NCBI RefSeq assembly: GCF_023898315.1
Contig: NC_064619.1
Location: 298,382,150 to 298,446,149, forward strand
Length of the DNA stretch: 64,000 nt
Source of the DNA: Schistocerca nitens
Taxonomy: Eukaryota > Arthropoda > Insecta > Orthoptera > Acrididae
Direction: 5' to 3'
Positions within the stretch are counted from its first letter, which is position 1, and each line of letters starts with the position of its first letter. Under the pieces are notes generated by a model. It did no database searches. It was given only the letters and a program-made list of their open reading frames with translations, and had not been told where the DNA came from. A program made the position numbers and the translations under genes. Shown here piece by piece: positions 43,001 through 55,194 of the stretch.

Positions 43001-43757
43001 CACTTCAGAAATGTAGAGACAGTTGTCCAAATTACCGGCAATGCGCACCATCATCGTGTTGAGTACACAATGACACCATATATCGTCACGCCAGACGATG
43101 AACCTGGCAATTTTCTACTCTGATCCTCCATAAACAGACAGCCTGATGCTGTATGCAGTACTGGCACTAGTATCAAACGAAAACTTGGTGGCACTCCTGC
43201 GTCGTCTGTTGTTTCGTGTATTACTATCGGCACACCTCTCTTTCCTACCGAAGCAAATGAAGGAACTAAAAAAACAAATCAAACGAAAGAAAATACTGTG
43301 TCACAAACGGCGACAAACTCCACTGCTTTCAAAAACTTCACGTCCAGTTTCCACGGAATAACATCGCTGTCTTGCGGCACTGCTGGAGTTTGTATTACAG
43401 GAAGGATGTCTTAACGATCGAACCAGGTGGCGCACAAGCCACACCTTCCCTTTACTGTGTAATTATTAACCAAATATTTACCCTGTATCAGCATAACTAG
43501 CCGATCTCTGGTCTGTCCGCTGAAGAAAGAAACAAAAAATTGAAGAAGGGGCGCCAGTTGCCGTGGCGACATCACTAGCTCGGGCGGCCAGTAATAAGTT
43601 GCTGATAATTACAGTGGCATACCAATAAGGCCAGGGGTCTCCACCTGCGCCTGCGCCCTCTTTCCGCGCCGCGAACAACCCTCGTCAGGAAAGGCCCGAG
43701 CGAGGAGATAGGCTCAAATACTTAATGTACTTCTTTTCGATGATAAGATATGACTAA
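43001..43757. other. Unassigned sequence
   Basis: Nothing recognised. A moderately GC-rich patch at about 43540-43710 contains only chance frames. Confidence 0.45.
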
Positions 43758-43759
43758 TA

Positions 43760-44873
43760 CGAGGCGTGTTTTCCGTTTTGAAATTAAAAAAAGACGTTCT
43801 AAAATATCTCAATATTTTTATTTTTACGTGAAAGCCTGTAACTCAATCTACGCACTGACGCCATTAAAGTCTGATTCTTCCTTGTTTACGTTGTGTACTG
43901 AGTGCTTAAGATGCCTCCGATAATCGTGAGTCCCGCCGACTGTGAAGTACGGGCTGTTATAATATTTCTTAGTGCTAAAGGCCTAAAAGCGATCGATATT
44001 CATCGTGATATCTGTGCAGTTTACGGAGAAAACATTATGAGTGATGGAATGGTAAGAAAGTGGTTGAGAACATTTGAAGATGGCATGATGGCATGATGAA
44101 CAACGGAGTGGGCCTCCTTCGGTCGTTAATGAAAGTTTGGTGCAGGAAGTGGACAATAAGGTGAGAGAAAACAGACGCTTTACGATTTCCTCCTTGCGGG
44201 ATGACTTTCCTAATGTTTCTCGTAGTGTTTTGTATGGCATTTTAACCGAGCACTTAAATTACCGAAAATTGTGCGCACGTTGGGTACCGAAAATGTTGAC
44301 GGATGTGCACAAAACCAAACGTTTAGACAGTGCACTGACTTTCCTTGAGCGGTATCACAACAACGGTGATGATTTCTTAAGCCAAATTGTTACGGGCGAT
44401 GAAACATGGGTGGTCTACGTCACACCAGAATCAAAGCAACAGTCCATGGAAGTTGAGCAAGAACATCGTTTTGCTGCTAGACAACGCCCGTCGGCATGTG
44501 GCGAATCAGACCAAAGATCTCATCACATCTTTTCGATGAGAAACTCTAGATCATCCTCCGTACAGCCCCGATATTGCGCCCAGTGACTACCATTTGTTCC
44601 TGTACTTGAAGAAACACCTGGGCGGTCAGCGTCTTCAAGACGACGACGAAGTCAAAACAGTGGTGATGCAGTGGTTAACAAGTCAGGCGGCGGACTTCTA
44701 TGAGGAGGGTATTCAAAAACTGGTACAACGTTATGACAAGTGCCTCAATATTGACTGAAATTATGTAGAAATGTAGATTAAGGTACAGCTTTCACGTAAA
44801 AACAAAATTATTGAGATATCTTAGCACGCCTTTTTTTAATTTCAAAACGGTACTTATTAAAATACACGCCTCG
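43760..44873 (+). mobile_element. Mariner transposon with both ends, internally deleted
   Basis: The inverted ends CGAGGCGTGT...CCGTTTTGAAATTAAAAAAAG are present at both sides, flanked by TA (43758-43759 and 44874-44875). The transposase gene lies inside on plus but is broken by a frameshift, a deletion of roughly 150 bp between the first and second catalytic blocks, and a further stop. The left end lacks about nine bases present in the right end. It cannot transpose unaided, but its ends could still be recognised by a related enzyme. Confidence 0.9.
43902..44757 (+). pseudogene. Mariner transposase, broken
   Basis: It starts at MPPIIVSPADCEVRAVI (43911). The first HTH part AIDIHRDICAVYGENIMSDG ends at a frameshift caused by a direct duplication of GATGGCAT (about 44081-44096). 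The frame resumes at 44137 with EVDNKVRENRRFTISSLRDD, then YRKLCARWVPKMLTDVHKTK and VTGDETWVVYVTPESKQQSM (first catalytic Asp). A deletion joins this to LLDNARRHVANQTKDLI in another frame. The third block PDIAPSDYHLFLYLKKHLGG and the C-terminus follow to about 44757. Confidence 0.9.
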
Positions 44874-44875
44874 TA

Positions 44876-46270
44876 TATTCATAACTGTTACACGACGTTT
44901 CTTAAGAACATTGCTTATTAAAACAATTTTGGCACTGACTACTTCTTTCTTTTTCAGGTATGTCTTGAGATCCCACCTACAACACTGGCGGAAAAAGTGA
45001 GTGTGCACGTATTGGTAATTTACGTCCTGCCTGCGGTACTGACCATCACCAGTTACAAAATAAGCCTATTTATATAAGTTTTTCAGATTGTACAGTATCA
45101 CACTAAATGTCAAGAACTTTAAGAGTTAGTAATGACACAACAGTCGACAGTCAAAAAGTGGAGAGCCCAACATTAATTTAGTTTTTTATAGTCATGAGTT
45201 TTCGATTTGGTTCATGTTACCTCTCACCTCATAATCTTATTATCCCTGTATACCTTCAACACACAAACGTCCCCAAAAAGTACTGTTCTACATGTATTCC
45301 AATCTTTATCAAAATCCTTGAATTCTTCGTTCTCCTGTTAATTTTAGTATCGCTAATTATCAATGCCTCTATACAAGTCGCATGAATGTTTCTTTATTCT
45401 GCTACTGATTTTCCATAATTTCTCCCGTTTCTATTATTTCCAGTGCCTCTTGTTCTAAATACTTCATTTGTCCACATCACTTTTAACCTCTTTCTGTAGC
45501 ACTACAACACAAACGCTTCGCGTTTTCTCACCTGCGATTTACGGCATTTCATAATACTGAAGGTTTTTGTAAAGTCCCACAAATATTACAAAAGTACCGT
45601 AGTCTATCTTTACTCTTGCTTCCACACTAGAAGCAATGACAGAATTGTTTCCACAGTGTACATTTACTCTTTCTTAAGTAATATATTTCTTCATCCCGTG
45701 CCTCTTCAACTTTCTGTTTTCGTTATTCTAATTAGTAATATACACCTACCAGTTGTTTACTAAGACTGGCATTCCACGCTAGTTCATCCTGCACAAACTT
45801 TTTCGTTCCTGCATGAGTAATACAACCTACATCCATTTGAACGTGTTTACTGTGGTCCAGCCTTGGGCACGCTCTACAGTCTCCCCCCCCCCCTCCCCCC
45901 CCCCCCCACACACACACACATTTTGCACCACCACCGAAACGACGAGTCCTTGATGCCTCAGGATGCAATAAAGTTCTTCCAGAAATTTCACAACTTCCTG
46001 ATTATTTATTCAATCTACCCATCTAATCTTGAGGATTTTCTCGTAGCACCAAATTTCAAAAGCTTCTATTCTCTTCTTGGCCAATCTGTTTATTGGCCAC
46101 GTTTCACTTCCGTACACACTCCACGCAAATACCTATAGAAAAGACTCCTTCACATTTTTTTATTACATTTAAACAAATTTCTGCTTCTCAGACGTGTTTT
46201 TCTTGCTATTGCTAGTCTGCATTTCGTATCCTTTCTACGGCGTTCACAGTCAGTTACTTCGCCGCTCGAA
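44876..46270 (-). mobile_element. Unassigned sequence followed by RTE-like LINE relics
   Basis: 44876-45380 holds nothing I recognise. On minus, about 45420-45560 translates in pieces to KREAFVL..CYRKRLKVMWTNE, resembling the ALKMWCYRRMLKIRWVD block. The part at 45985-46270 matches the intact RTE copy at DNA level over the region 9680-9970 (LFLKVFVW, AMYGSETW, KCRLAMARK). Both are decayed. A poly-C/AC tract sits at 45879-45920. Confidence 0.6.
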
Positions 46271-47200
46271 TAGCAAAAAAACATCTTCCCTACGGCGATA
46301 ACAACACATTTTTAGATGACAGAAAGTGAGTCTCCTCTTTCACGTGCCAAACACGCACATGCACAGTGAAAACCCAGGTTCTTTTACAGCTGAGATTTTG
46401 TGTTGTTTCCACGTGTCGCGTGCGCCTCGACCGTCGTATCCCGCGCCAGAGGCCAACCGGAGGAGACATCGCCAGGAGGGAACTGCTACTGAGCGCTCGT
46501 GCGTGGCTTGCCCACCCCTAGAATGGATGGCGCCCGTACGAAAACAAGTATAATCGGGGTATGAATATGTAAATAAATGAGACTACATAAAGAAAAGTTT
46601 TATAACAGGAGAATCGGGGAGAGGACAGGGTCGGAACATAAACTGGGGAGGAGTGGCCCTCCTGTGCAGTCGCCAGATAAATATCTCGGTGCCGGCCGGC
46701 TCCCTCTGCCGCCGTCTCCCCCGATGCTATCTGCCGCAGCGAGCAGGGCGTCTCCGGCCGATCTCACACTCCGCTGAACAAACAGGGGCGACGTGACGCG
46801 GGCGTCAACGCCGCGAGTCGCCACGAATCGGCACCTCCCCGTCGTCTGGAGCAGCGATAAAAACGGAGCACTCCAGCCGGCCGTGATTAATAGACCTGCT
46901 TTCAGGGACAGTGTCGCTGCTGTAGGCGTCGGTGCAGGAGCAGCGGATCCACAAAGAAACACGCCGTGTCGTCGAAAGCTGAGCGACAATTTGTGGTCAG
47001 TTCACACTGGAACGGCAGTCAGCTCACTCTAGACGAAACGTCACGTTCAACATGGTCATGTTACGTCACATTGTGACAGTACTGAACAGCGAATGTGATG
47101 TTATAAGAATCCAAACGTGTTACAAAAAGTCGCAATTTATCTCTGCGTTAAGCAACTGAAGCAAAACGCACAGAGGATGTCCTTGACAAAGGTATTATGG
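46271..47200. other. Unassigned GC-rich segment
   Basis: About 46400-47030 is CpG-rich, with an AGATAAATATCT palindrome at about 46675-46686. Several chance frames overlap, the longest being 129 codons on minus. No family recognised. Confidence 0.3.
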
Positions 47201-47204
47201 CAAC

Positions 47205-47580
47205 TGATGGAAGGATGGATCGTTGGATGGATGGTTGATTGGTTAAGGAGACCAAACATTGAAGGTCATCAGTCTCCTATCTGCCTAGCACAACGTATAC
47301 AGTGTATTCAATCCGTCTGCAGATAGAGTAAATACTGTGTGCAAGAGCAACAAAACATTTTTTAAATATTTGCGTAGCTTTTAACTGAGACGGGACTTGG
47401 GTACCACACTTGTATTCAACTTATGGATTTGGAAAACCGCCAAAAAACCACATCCAGGCTGGTCGGCAACCAACCCTTCGTCGTTAATCAGTCGGGTGGA
47501 TTCGACCCGGAGCCGCTGTACCTCCCCCATCCCGGAAGCAGTCGCATTAACACGCGCGGCTAACCGGGCAGGTGTATGGT
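47205..47580 (-). mobile_element. tRNA-derived SINE fragments, minus
   Basis: 47205-47290 resembles the end of the 19638-type SINE in reverse (GGTTGATTGGTTAAGGAGACC, AGGTCATCAGTCTCC). 47390-47575 reads GGAAAACCGCCAAAAAACCA, CATCCAGGCTGGTCGGCAACC and ends CGCGGCTAACCGGGCAGG, which is the tRNA-like head part of the long SINE seen at 24400-25091. Degenerate, no duplication seen. Confidence 0.7.
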
Positions 47581-47678
47581 AAGGGAAGGACGACCCAGAA
47601 AACTTAAAAAAGGATGGAAAGTATCTTACATTTGCAAAAACTTAAACATGGCTGCGAAACAGCAACTGTGTAAGTCTG

Positions 47679-48050
47679 AAGAGGTTGAAAAACTTCAGAC
47701 AACCAGTTCCCAAACAAAAGCTTACTAGCCCTTGACCTAGGTTTCGATAGTTCTAAAAATATCTTCTGGGTCTTGTTACATCACTTGATGGTACATTAGA
47801 TTAGCTCGGCTGCAGCTATGTACCATCATGTGATATTTCTAAAAATATCTTCTTCGGAAGGCGTGGACCTTGTTACATCACCACTATGATGGTACATTAG
47901 CTCGGTTTCAGCTAATCTAACGTACCATCGTGTGATGTAACACGGTCCACTCCTTCCGAAGAATATAATTTTAGAAATATCGAAACCTAGGTCGAGGGTT
48001 AATAAACCTTTGCTTGGCAACTGGTTCGCTGATTTTGTCAAGCTCTTCTT
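47679..48050. mobile_element. Foldback (inverted-repeat) MITE
   Basis: The left arm reads CCAGTTCCCAAACAAAAGC and TTGACCTAGGTTTCGATAG, and the right arm CGAAACCTAGGTCGAGGGTT and GCTTGGCAACTGGTTCG. The inner part repeats GTTACATCAC/GATGGTACATTAG in both orientations, giving nested palindromes. No open frame. Confidence 0.8.
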
Positions 48051-48084
48051 ACATTTGCATTTTCCTCTTCTTTTTTTTTTTTTC

Positions 48085-48370
48085 ATCAATCCTCTAACTG
48101 ATTGGATGTGGTCCGTCACGAATTCCTCACCTGTGCCAAGCTCCCCATCTCAGAATAGCACTTGCACCGAAAGTCTTCAATTATTTGTTCGACATATTCT
48201 AATGAGTCGTCTCCCAGTTTATGCCCACCACAGATATCTCAAGTACCATGGAAGTTATTCCTTGATGTCTCAATATATGTCCTAACATACTGTCCCTTCC
48301 TCTTGTCAATGTTGTTCTCATGTTCGTCTCCTCACCGATTCTACGGAAAATCTACTCATTTGTAAATCTT
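48085..48370 (-). mobile_element. RTE-like LINE (second family), 3' fragment
   Basis: Minus-strand relative of 40681-41200: TGATTGGATGTGGTCCGTCACG, CAAGTACCATGGAAGTTATTCC and CTCACCGATTCTACGGAAAAT are shared in order. Here the sequence is continuous, which shows that 40800-41070 is an insertion in the other copy. Confidence 0.68.
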
Positions 48371-51300
48371 ATCCTACAAAAGTAGAAACCAAAATATTTA
48401 GAGCGTAATTCACAGGGCCCCTTTTACTTGCCCTTTTGCCACGTTCCCTTCCAGTTACGAAGTAAAGTCGAAAGACTCACTCTTGAAGCAGATACCAAGC
48501 CATAACGAACTCAATTCTAAGCGTCTATTCATGTCCACATTTACAGATAGTATAGATGTTTTCGTTGTACATTTATCGTAAAATGCAAATAATACGTCTA
48601 TGTCTGGCATTGAGTCTCTGTAGTGGGAGAACACTGGTAGCGAAATTGTCTCAGTATGTCATAGTAAAATCTAATGGATTAAAAATTTAAAAGCAGCAAA
48701 CGGGGATAAAAATCTGATATTTGCAAACCAATGGGCTGTATTAAATGAGACGGTCACTTGACGAGCCTGTCCTGTCTATATATGTGTCAATAAAGTTATT
48801 GGGTAGATACCAATCTGCCCTAAGACATTCCCTACAAGGCAATGAGGATGTAAGCTGTTCTATATTAAGTGGATAATACAACCTCATTCCCAGTCATAAA
48901 TTGTTTCCATCATACAAGATCGTTATTGGCACTTGCACTAATTTCGACATATATACGACTGTGAACATTGCAGCTTACGGTGTGTGGTGTCTTTCAATTT
49001 GGACGATCAGGTAGAAACGTGAACCGCCTCGTCCAGAACGTGTGGCCCGCGTCGTCTCTCTCGGTAAATTTAGTCATAAAATGATATTCTCAAAACACAT
49101 TTTTATTGTCTACCTGTGACTAAAAAAAACAGATAAAATGTTCACCTGAATTGTTAATGAGCGTCTGCGCCTATGACGAATTTCAAATCGACAGGTTTAA
49201 ATTTGACATTGCAATGTGCATAAAAAATGAGTTACACATTGTATCAATAGTAAAACTGAACATATATCTTCCAAAAGTATTTGCGTTATGTGCATCTCCC
49301 ATGACAATAGTTCCTATAGAATGCAATACATGACATACTATGAATTAAATATGTCAACAGTATCGAAATAATTCAATCTAGGGGAGAACAAACTAGTCCA
49401 CGGAAAAGCGAGAAGTAAGGATAGCTGGGATATGTTGAAAAAATGACAGAAACACTGTCGACAGGAAAGCTGCGCGAATGATAAAAGGGAGAGAGAGCAA
49501 ATTTCGCTTTTATAGTTCCAACAGAAGTAACCTTCATTTCTGACTTCATTTTCCTGCGCTCGTATTCACTGAAAGGCTCCTCCAAATATATCAACATTAA
49601 TGAAAGTCGAAGCAGGCAAAAGGTGAATTACACAGTCAACGAAAAGTGCAACCGTGTTTTCAGCTTCTTTTAACGGTTACTGGCTTTGATTTTTACATTG
49701 ATACATGTATGTCCTGCACATGACAAATAGACTTGTATACACTCGTAATATCACATATACATGTCACATTTTCACATACCCGTATGGTTTTGTTTGCCCC
49801 GACGAACTTGAACAACATTGGCTACGTTCGTGATGTCTCGCACAATCGTCATCATAACACATACAAAGCATAAAACCAAACAATATCATATATACAAACA
49901 ATAACTTAATCAACTAAAACTTCTTTAAGGTCTCGTACATCTGCTGCTGGAGAGATAGGCGTTGTAAAAGTTCCACTTCCACAGCGGCAGAGAAAACAGA
50001 CAAGAACTGGAAGATCTTTATGTCCTTTGTTTTCAGGAGCGTTTTCACTAGAAATGGTCCGCTATGCCCTATGCTACTCAACTGCAGGGGTAGGGCATCC
50101 ACCGTTGACATCAAAGTCTCACGTGATTACAATCTTCTTCCTCTGCACGTCACAACAGCGGTGAATCGACGAGCTCTTTATTTATTTTTTATTTTTATTA
50201 TTTCTCAAGCGTCCATCCCTAATTTTCGGGCTTACAAACAGTCTTCGTGGAAAGTTGGTTTGGAAGACCACTGTGTGACTAATAAAGGAAGCTCCCAAGC
50301 TCACACCCCTCAGATTTACTGGTAAGATAGCCTAGTGGATAGCCCGTCAAAAACTGAACACAGATGAAGCGTGAAAACAGGAAGAAGATTTACTGAACTG
50401 TGAAAAAAGAAGCCAAATCGAAACAGTTAAGGTTCAAGCTCAAGATATGCAACATCGAGTGCATTTAAATTATGTGCATTATGTGGTCACGATGTAGGAC
50501 TGCGAAGGGGGAGATCCGTTTTTAAATCTCCCTCGTGATCCGTCCGGTCATTGACGACTCTGTTCCCTGTATTCAAATTTGTGTCTGTGTCGTGGTGCAA
50601 CGTCCGTTTGCAGCTGCGAAGAAGGGACCTTCAGACGTAAGTACCTCCCATTTGTTGTACACAAGTACCGCATGTTATGACTCTTGCGTTTCGTTTTGGA
50701 AGTTTTGACTCTCGAATTCCTTTGTTGTAACACCGTTCATACCCTCTTATTTGTTGTTTTCATTTCTGTGAGAGGTCTGCACGGTATCTCACCAGCTCTC
50801 ACTATTCATCACATTTACTTGCAAAGATGACATATTCTGTAATCAGTGTATAGTATAACAATTGCCAAGACTAGAGAAGGAGAACATACACGGATGGAAA
50901 GTTGATAATTTTGTGAAAAAAAAAATATGGAGAGCAAGGAAGATATGAACATGAATCTCCCACTCTGCAATCCAACACCGTGGGCACTCAACCACGGCAG
51001 CGTGACTCTCGCAGTTTGCATGATGTTGCGTATATTGATCTTGGACCGTTCACTCTTGTTTCTATTTTGTTCCTTTTTCACAGTTCAGTATACCTTCTTC
51101 CTGTTTTCATGCTTGATCTATGTTCAATTAATGACACGCTATCCACTAGGTCATTTTATCAGTATATCTGAGGAGGAATTTTCCTTGTAAGATGCAGGGT
51201 TACACCTCTATATTACTTCCCCCCCCCCCCCCCCCACCTCCACCATCCCTCTAGAATTGCTAGAAGTTATAGACTGTTCCACTGGGTTCTTAATGATTGT

Positions 51301-53925
51301 GTTAGCAGTTGAACGTTAAAGAATAAGATGACGATACGTGGAACAGTCTTCTTGAAAATATAATCAGGAGTTTAATATGTGGTCATACATATATTTGAAG
51401 ATGCAGCAGACTAGCGAAGGCACCTTCTGTGGCGTGCGGAGGTGACGTAACGTAGTGAGTGCAGGAAGGGCTCAGCAGGGCAAGGAGCAAGACTATTCAG
51501 CTTATGGTGGCCAAGAGAGCGACGTACACTCTACCGTATAGTAACCAATGTACTTAACCTGTCACGTATATACCAGTTTTCATTCTTACAACAATGGTAG
51601 AACATCTCGAAAGCGAGCTCATTAGAATATGGATCAGTTGGAAAAGGATACAGTAATGGGTCGGTCATGGCATTGGGGGAGAACCACTCCGAAATAAACC
51701 TAGAGTAATTTACGAACTCGTGTACAGCCTATATCAGGATGGGCAGTCGAACATTGGACACGACCCCTTTCGAAAGTGAGTCGAACAGCTCGTCCACTGT
51801 GACAAGTCAGGGTTGATCATTACGTCTGGACACCAGAGAACAGCAGTGCACAGTAATTCACGGCGCAATAAACCCCGAAAGTTTGCTGTTGCAACATCCT
51901 CCGCCGGAAAGAAGAAAGAGCAATAACACCGTAAATTAGACGAGGGAAAGAGAGTAGAGGGGGAGGCAGCAAATAGCCTGGGCACAGCCGAACGAGCACT
52001 CTGGCCGCGTAAACACACGACCAGCCAAAGGGGAACTAATGCAACGGCAAACGAACCACCCTGTGACACGCGAAAACGCCATTAGAGATACGAAAATAGC
52101 CACGCTAGATTCATTGTTCCTTCGTGGAGAAAACTTTCTCTCGCCACTGAGTGCGGAAAACTGGCGGATTATACACAAAAATCTGAGCGCAGGCACTACA
52201 GCTCCGCCTCTGAAACCGCCATCCATTACTCTTTCGTGACAGACTTGCTATCGCGAACATTTTTCTCCTTTTAAATCAAGAATTACGGCGTCGAAACAGC
52301 AGGCGCGCGTCGATTAGAGTAGCACGCGAGGGGTACATTTCATTCATTAACAGGCCGTGTAAGAATCGGCTCATGTTTCTCCTCTAGCACAACTTTCGTG
52401 ATGGAGGCGCAGTGAAGAAACTGGAGGGAAAACTCAAGTACAGGTCTAAACACACGCAGGGCTGAGATGAGAAATATTATCGTCCCCCTGATAACATCAC
52501 CCTTCACTCTCAGAGTAAAACTAATATAAATGAATGGGCTACACAGCATAAGACATACGAGTAGATCGGTAATAAACAAAACGAAGACACATGAGTGTTA
52601 TCATAATAATAAAAGAATGAAATGAAAGAAAATAAATGAAGTGATATATAAAATAACATGTAAGTGCCGGTAGACATGTTCCTATCCATATCTCAAGCTG
52701 GGTCACAGGATTTTATACGTTCCCTATCTCATAATGTTCAATAGACCGCTTTTTCCGCCTCAGTTGTCGTAAATTCTAAAAGAGTCACCCAGGTATATCC
52801 GCGACATTAATCCGTGAACTTTAACACTCGTGGAAATTTAATAATCTGTGTACGGACGACCTGTCGGCCATAAGGTAATCAGAGATAAATCACTATCTGA
52901 TCTAGTTCAAGGAATTTTATCAGTATTATCCTGAAGTCATTAATAGAAAACACTGAAGTCTAAAATCAGAAAAACGCAACCAGAAATTTGGCCTGTCTTC
53001 CCTAGGGTAAGACACAAATGTTTTTTTGTTAGACGTCTTACTTTCTGTCATGTATTTCACACATTTTGTTGATTTTCATTTGCGATATGGAGAGGGCAGA
53101 TGTAAAAAATATTTTTTCTTTCGTATTGATCGAGATAATTCCGTTTCAGCTCTCTTATTTCACCGTTGTTCACTACGTATCCAGAATATTTCCTTCTTCC
53201 CATGTCGTTTTCTTCCTTTAGTCTATACTGCTCAAAATTTCATATTTGGATGCACAGACATCAAAGTTTTAGTACTTCAATATCAAAAGAATTTCTCTCC
53301 GTGAATCCTGATTCATGAGTACGGTGTCTTTGTAGAACTATTTTTTTGAATGTCCTTGAAACAAGCTGTCTACTTTTGATTGCAGTTAATGTCCCACGGG
53401 TAGAACGGATATCATGCATCAATAGCTCAGTTCTGTCAAGGAATGACGGAGGCTGTGTGGTTTATTGATACTGCGTCTCCTCACTGGCTTAGAGCAATCT
53501 AACTAAGAGGGATTAGCATACCAGTGTTTCAGTTCTACTTATTCCTTTCATGAGGCAATTTGAGACAGTGCAACAGGTGTAATCCGTCTTTTCGTACGAG
53601 AAATGAATTTGTTTCGATAATAGATTACGTATGTTTAAAGGATAACTTGTTCCGTGCAATGTTTTTCAGCGCCCATTCCACTATGGACGTCGACATAATC
53701 ATCACCGTAAAATATGTTTTGCATATTTAAGCGAAATCTAATGATCTGTTTCGTCTCTAAAACAGAAGAATGCTCAGCAGCGAATAGGTTGTTGGAGCAA
53801 TTAAAAATGTCAGTTAAAATCGAACACAAATTAGGGAGTGCTATTCCATGAACCAAATGTACTATTAAGTAGTACGACTGCTTGCAAAACGAAGCTTTCT
53901 GCAAACGAGTGACGCGTAGCGTGTT
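48371..53925. other. Repeat-poor non-coding stretch
   Basis: In 5.5 kb I recognise no SINE, LINE, transposase or inverted repeat, and no coding frame with a motif. Poly-C runs lie at about 51219-51236. Parts around 51960-52250 are GC-richer, with chance frames of 96-111 codons on minus. The stretch may be old unique DNA, intron, or repeats I do not know. Confidence 0.4.
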
Positions 53926-53929
53926 CGTC

Positions 53930-54143
53930 TAAGTCTACATTTATACTGAACAAACCACCTTCCGGTATACTGCGGATAACATTTCGGTTTCTCTCTCAAG
54001 TCCTTTCTTTCCTGTACACGGAAACTCCCGTATGAGCTGTAATTTCTCATATTTTCTCTGTGTGGTCATTACGCGAGACGTATGTTGGGGAAGTACTGTG
54101 TTCCTCTACTCTTCGTGGAAGATATGACCTTGGAATTTCATGA
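53930..54143 (-). mobile_element. Jockey-like LINE, decayed 3'-end fragment
   Basis: AAGTCTACATTTATACTGAAC, then GTGGTCATTACGCGAGACGT and GGAAGTACTGTGTTCC match the order of the 3' ends at 1973-2200 and 33090-33140, with many differences. Confidence 0.6.
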
Positions 54144-54178
54144 ATGAATGAATGAATGAATGAATGAATGAATGAATG
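54144..54178. repeat. (GAAT)n microsatellite
   Basis: About eight to nine tandem copies of GAAT/ATGA. Confidence 0.95.
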
Positions 54179-54189
54179 GACGAATGTTT

Positions 54190-54731
54190 GGCCTGACACT
54201 GTAATGCTGCAGTAGACGGTGCTCCATGTGTGGACGAACTCTATGAATTCGTGCTTTCAGTTTTCTGTCGGTCTCGCAGTACCATCCCAGAACGCTGTGA
54301 GCACGACTATGCCTGCTGACGGTTTGGTCTTTAACTTTTTTGGCGTCGGTGTTCCTTTGTGGTGGAACTGTACTGATGCTCTCTTGTTTTTGGGGTCGAA
54401 ATGGTGAATCCAGTTTTCATGACCTGTCACACTACTGATGTTACAATCATCGCCGTGTGCAGCTTTCATTCTTCCATGGATTTCAATAGTATGCACCTTT
54501 CCTATGGCTAGAAAGTCGATTACAGCAAGCTGTTTCTCATGCACCGACACAGGTACGTTGAACACCGCCATGTTATCCGCTACAATTCGGAGCCCTCTTG
54601 CGGCAGAGGGTTGGAACTAGGGTCATCTATGGGGGACAGTCGACCGAGTAAAATGCATGATACGTAATCCCTGAAACGATTTTGAGAACAGAATAAAAAA
54701 TTCGCAGACATTACTTTTCAGCACGCCCTCG
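54190..54731 (-). mobile_element. Mariner remnant, internally deleted
   Basis: The right end CATTACTTTTCAGCACGCCCTCG (54709-54731) is a mariner terminal repeat next to TA (54732-54733). The left end is missing. The frame 54257-54571 (104 codons) starts MAVFNVPVSVHEKQLAVIDF and contains HTIEIHGRMKAAHGDDC from the DNA-binding domain. It then jumps directly to VTGHENWIHHFDPKNKRASV, where the first catalytic Asp of GDETW is His-Glu. It ends at PTPKKLKTKPSAGIVVLTAFWD. Inactive. Confidence 0.85.
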
Positions 54732-54733
54732 TA

Positions 54734-55119
54734 CAATTACTCATATTTACATAGCGCATAATGTGCCAGAAAGCTACAGTGATGAATGGGGCTTCTTCGT
54801 TGCTACACAATGATAGGGAAAAGGCTACGTGATCTCGTGATTCACAGTGTGTAAAATTTGTTTGTCATCGATCAATGTCTTTAGTCAACCACTTGAACCA
54901 AATGGGACGTGCTGATTATGTCGATATCTGTCTTTGGGTACAGGCGAGAACTAAAAAAAGCGTCCTCCGGCAAATATAGTGCACATACACTCTCGTTATG
55001 CAAACATTAGTATAGCGTTGAACGTCAGTTCTCGTGTCCTGGTTAGCGCTGCTGTCTCAAAAAGCTTACGTCGCAGGGGTTTCCACTTAGCTATTCCCCC
55101 CTCCCACTCGCTGCTGCTC

Positions 55120-55194
<75 letters not shown>

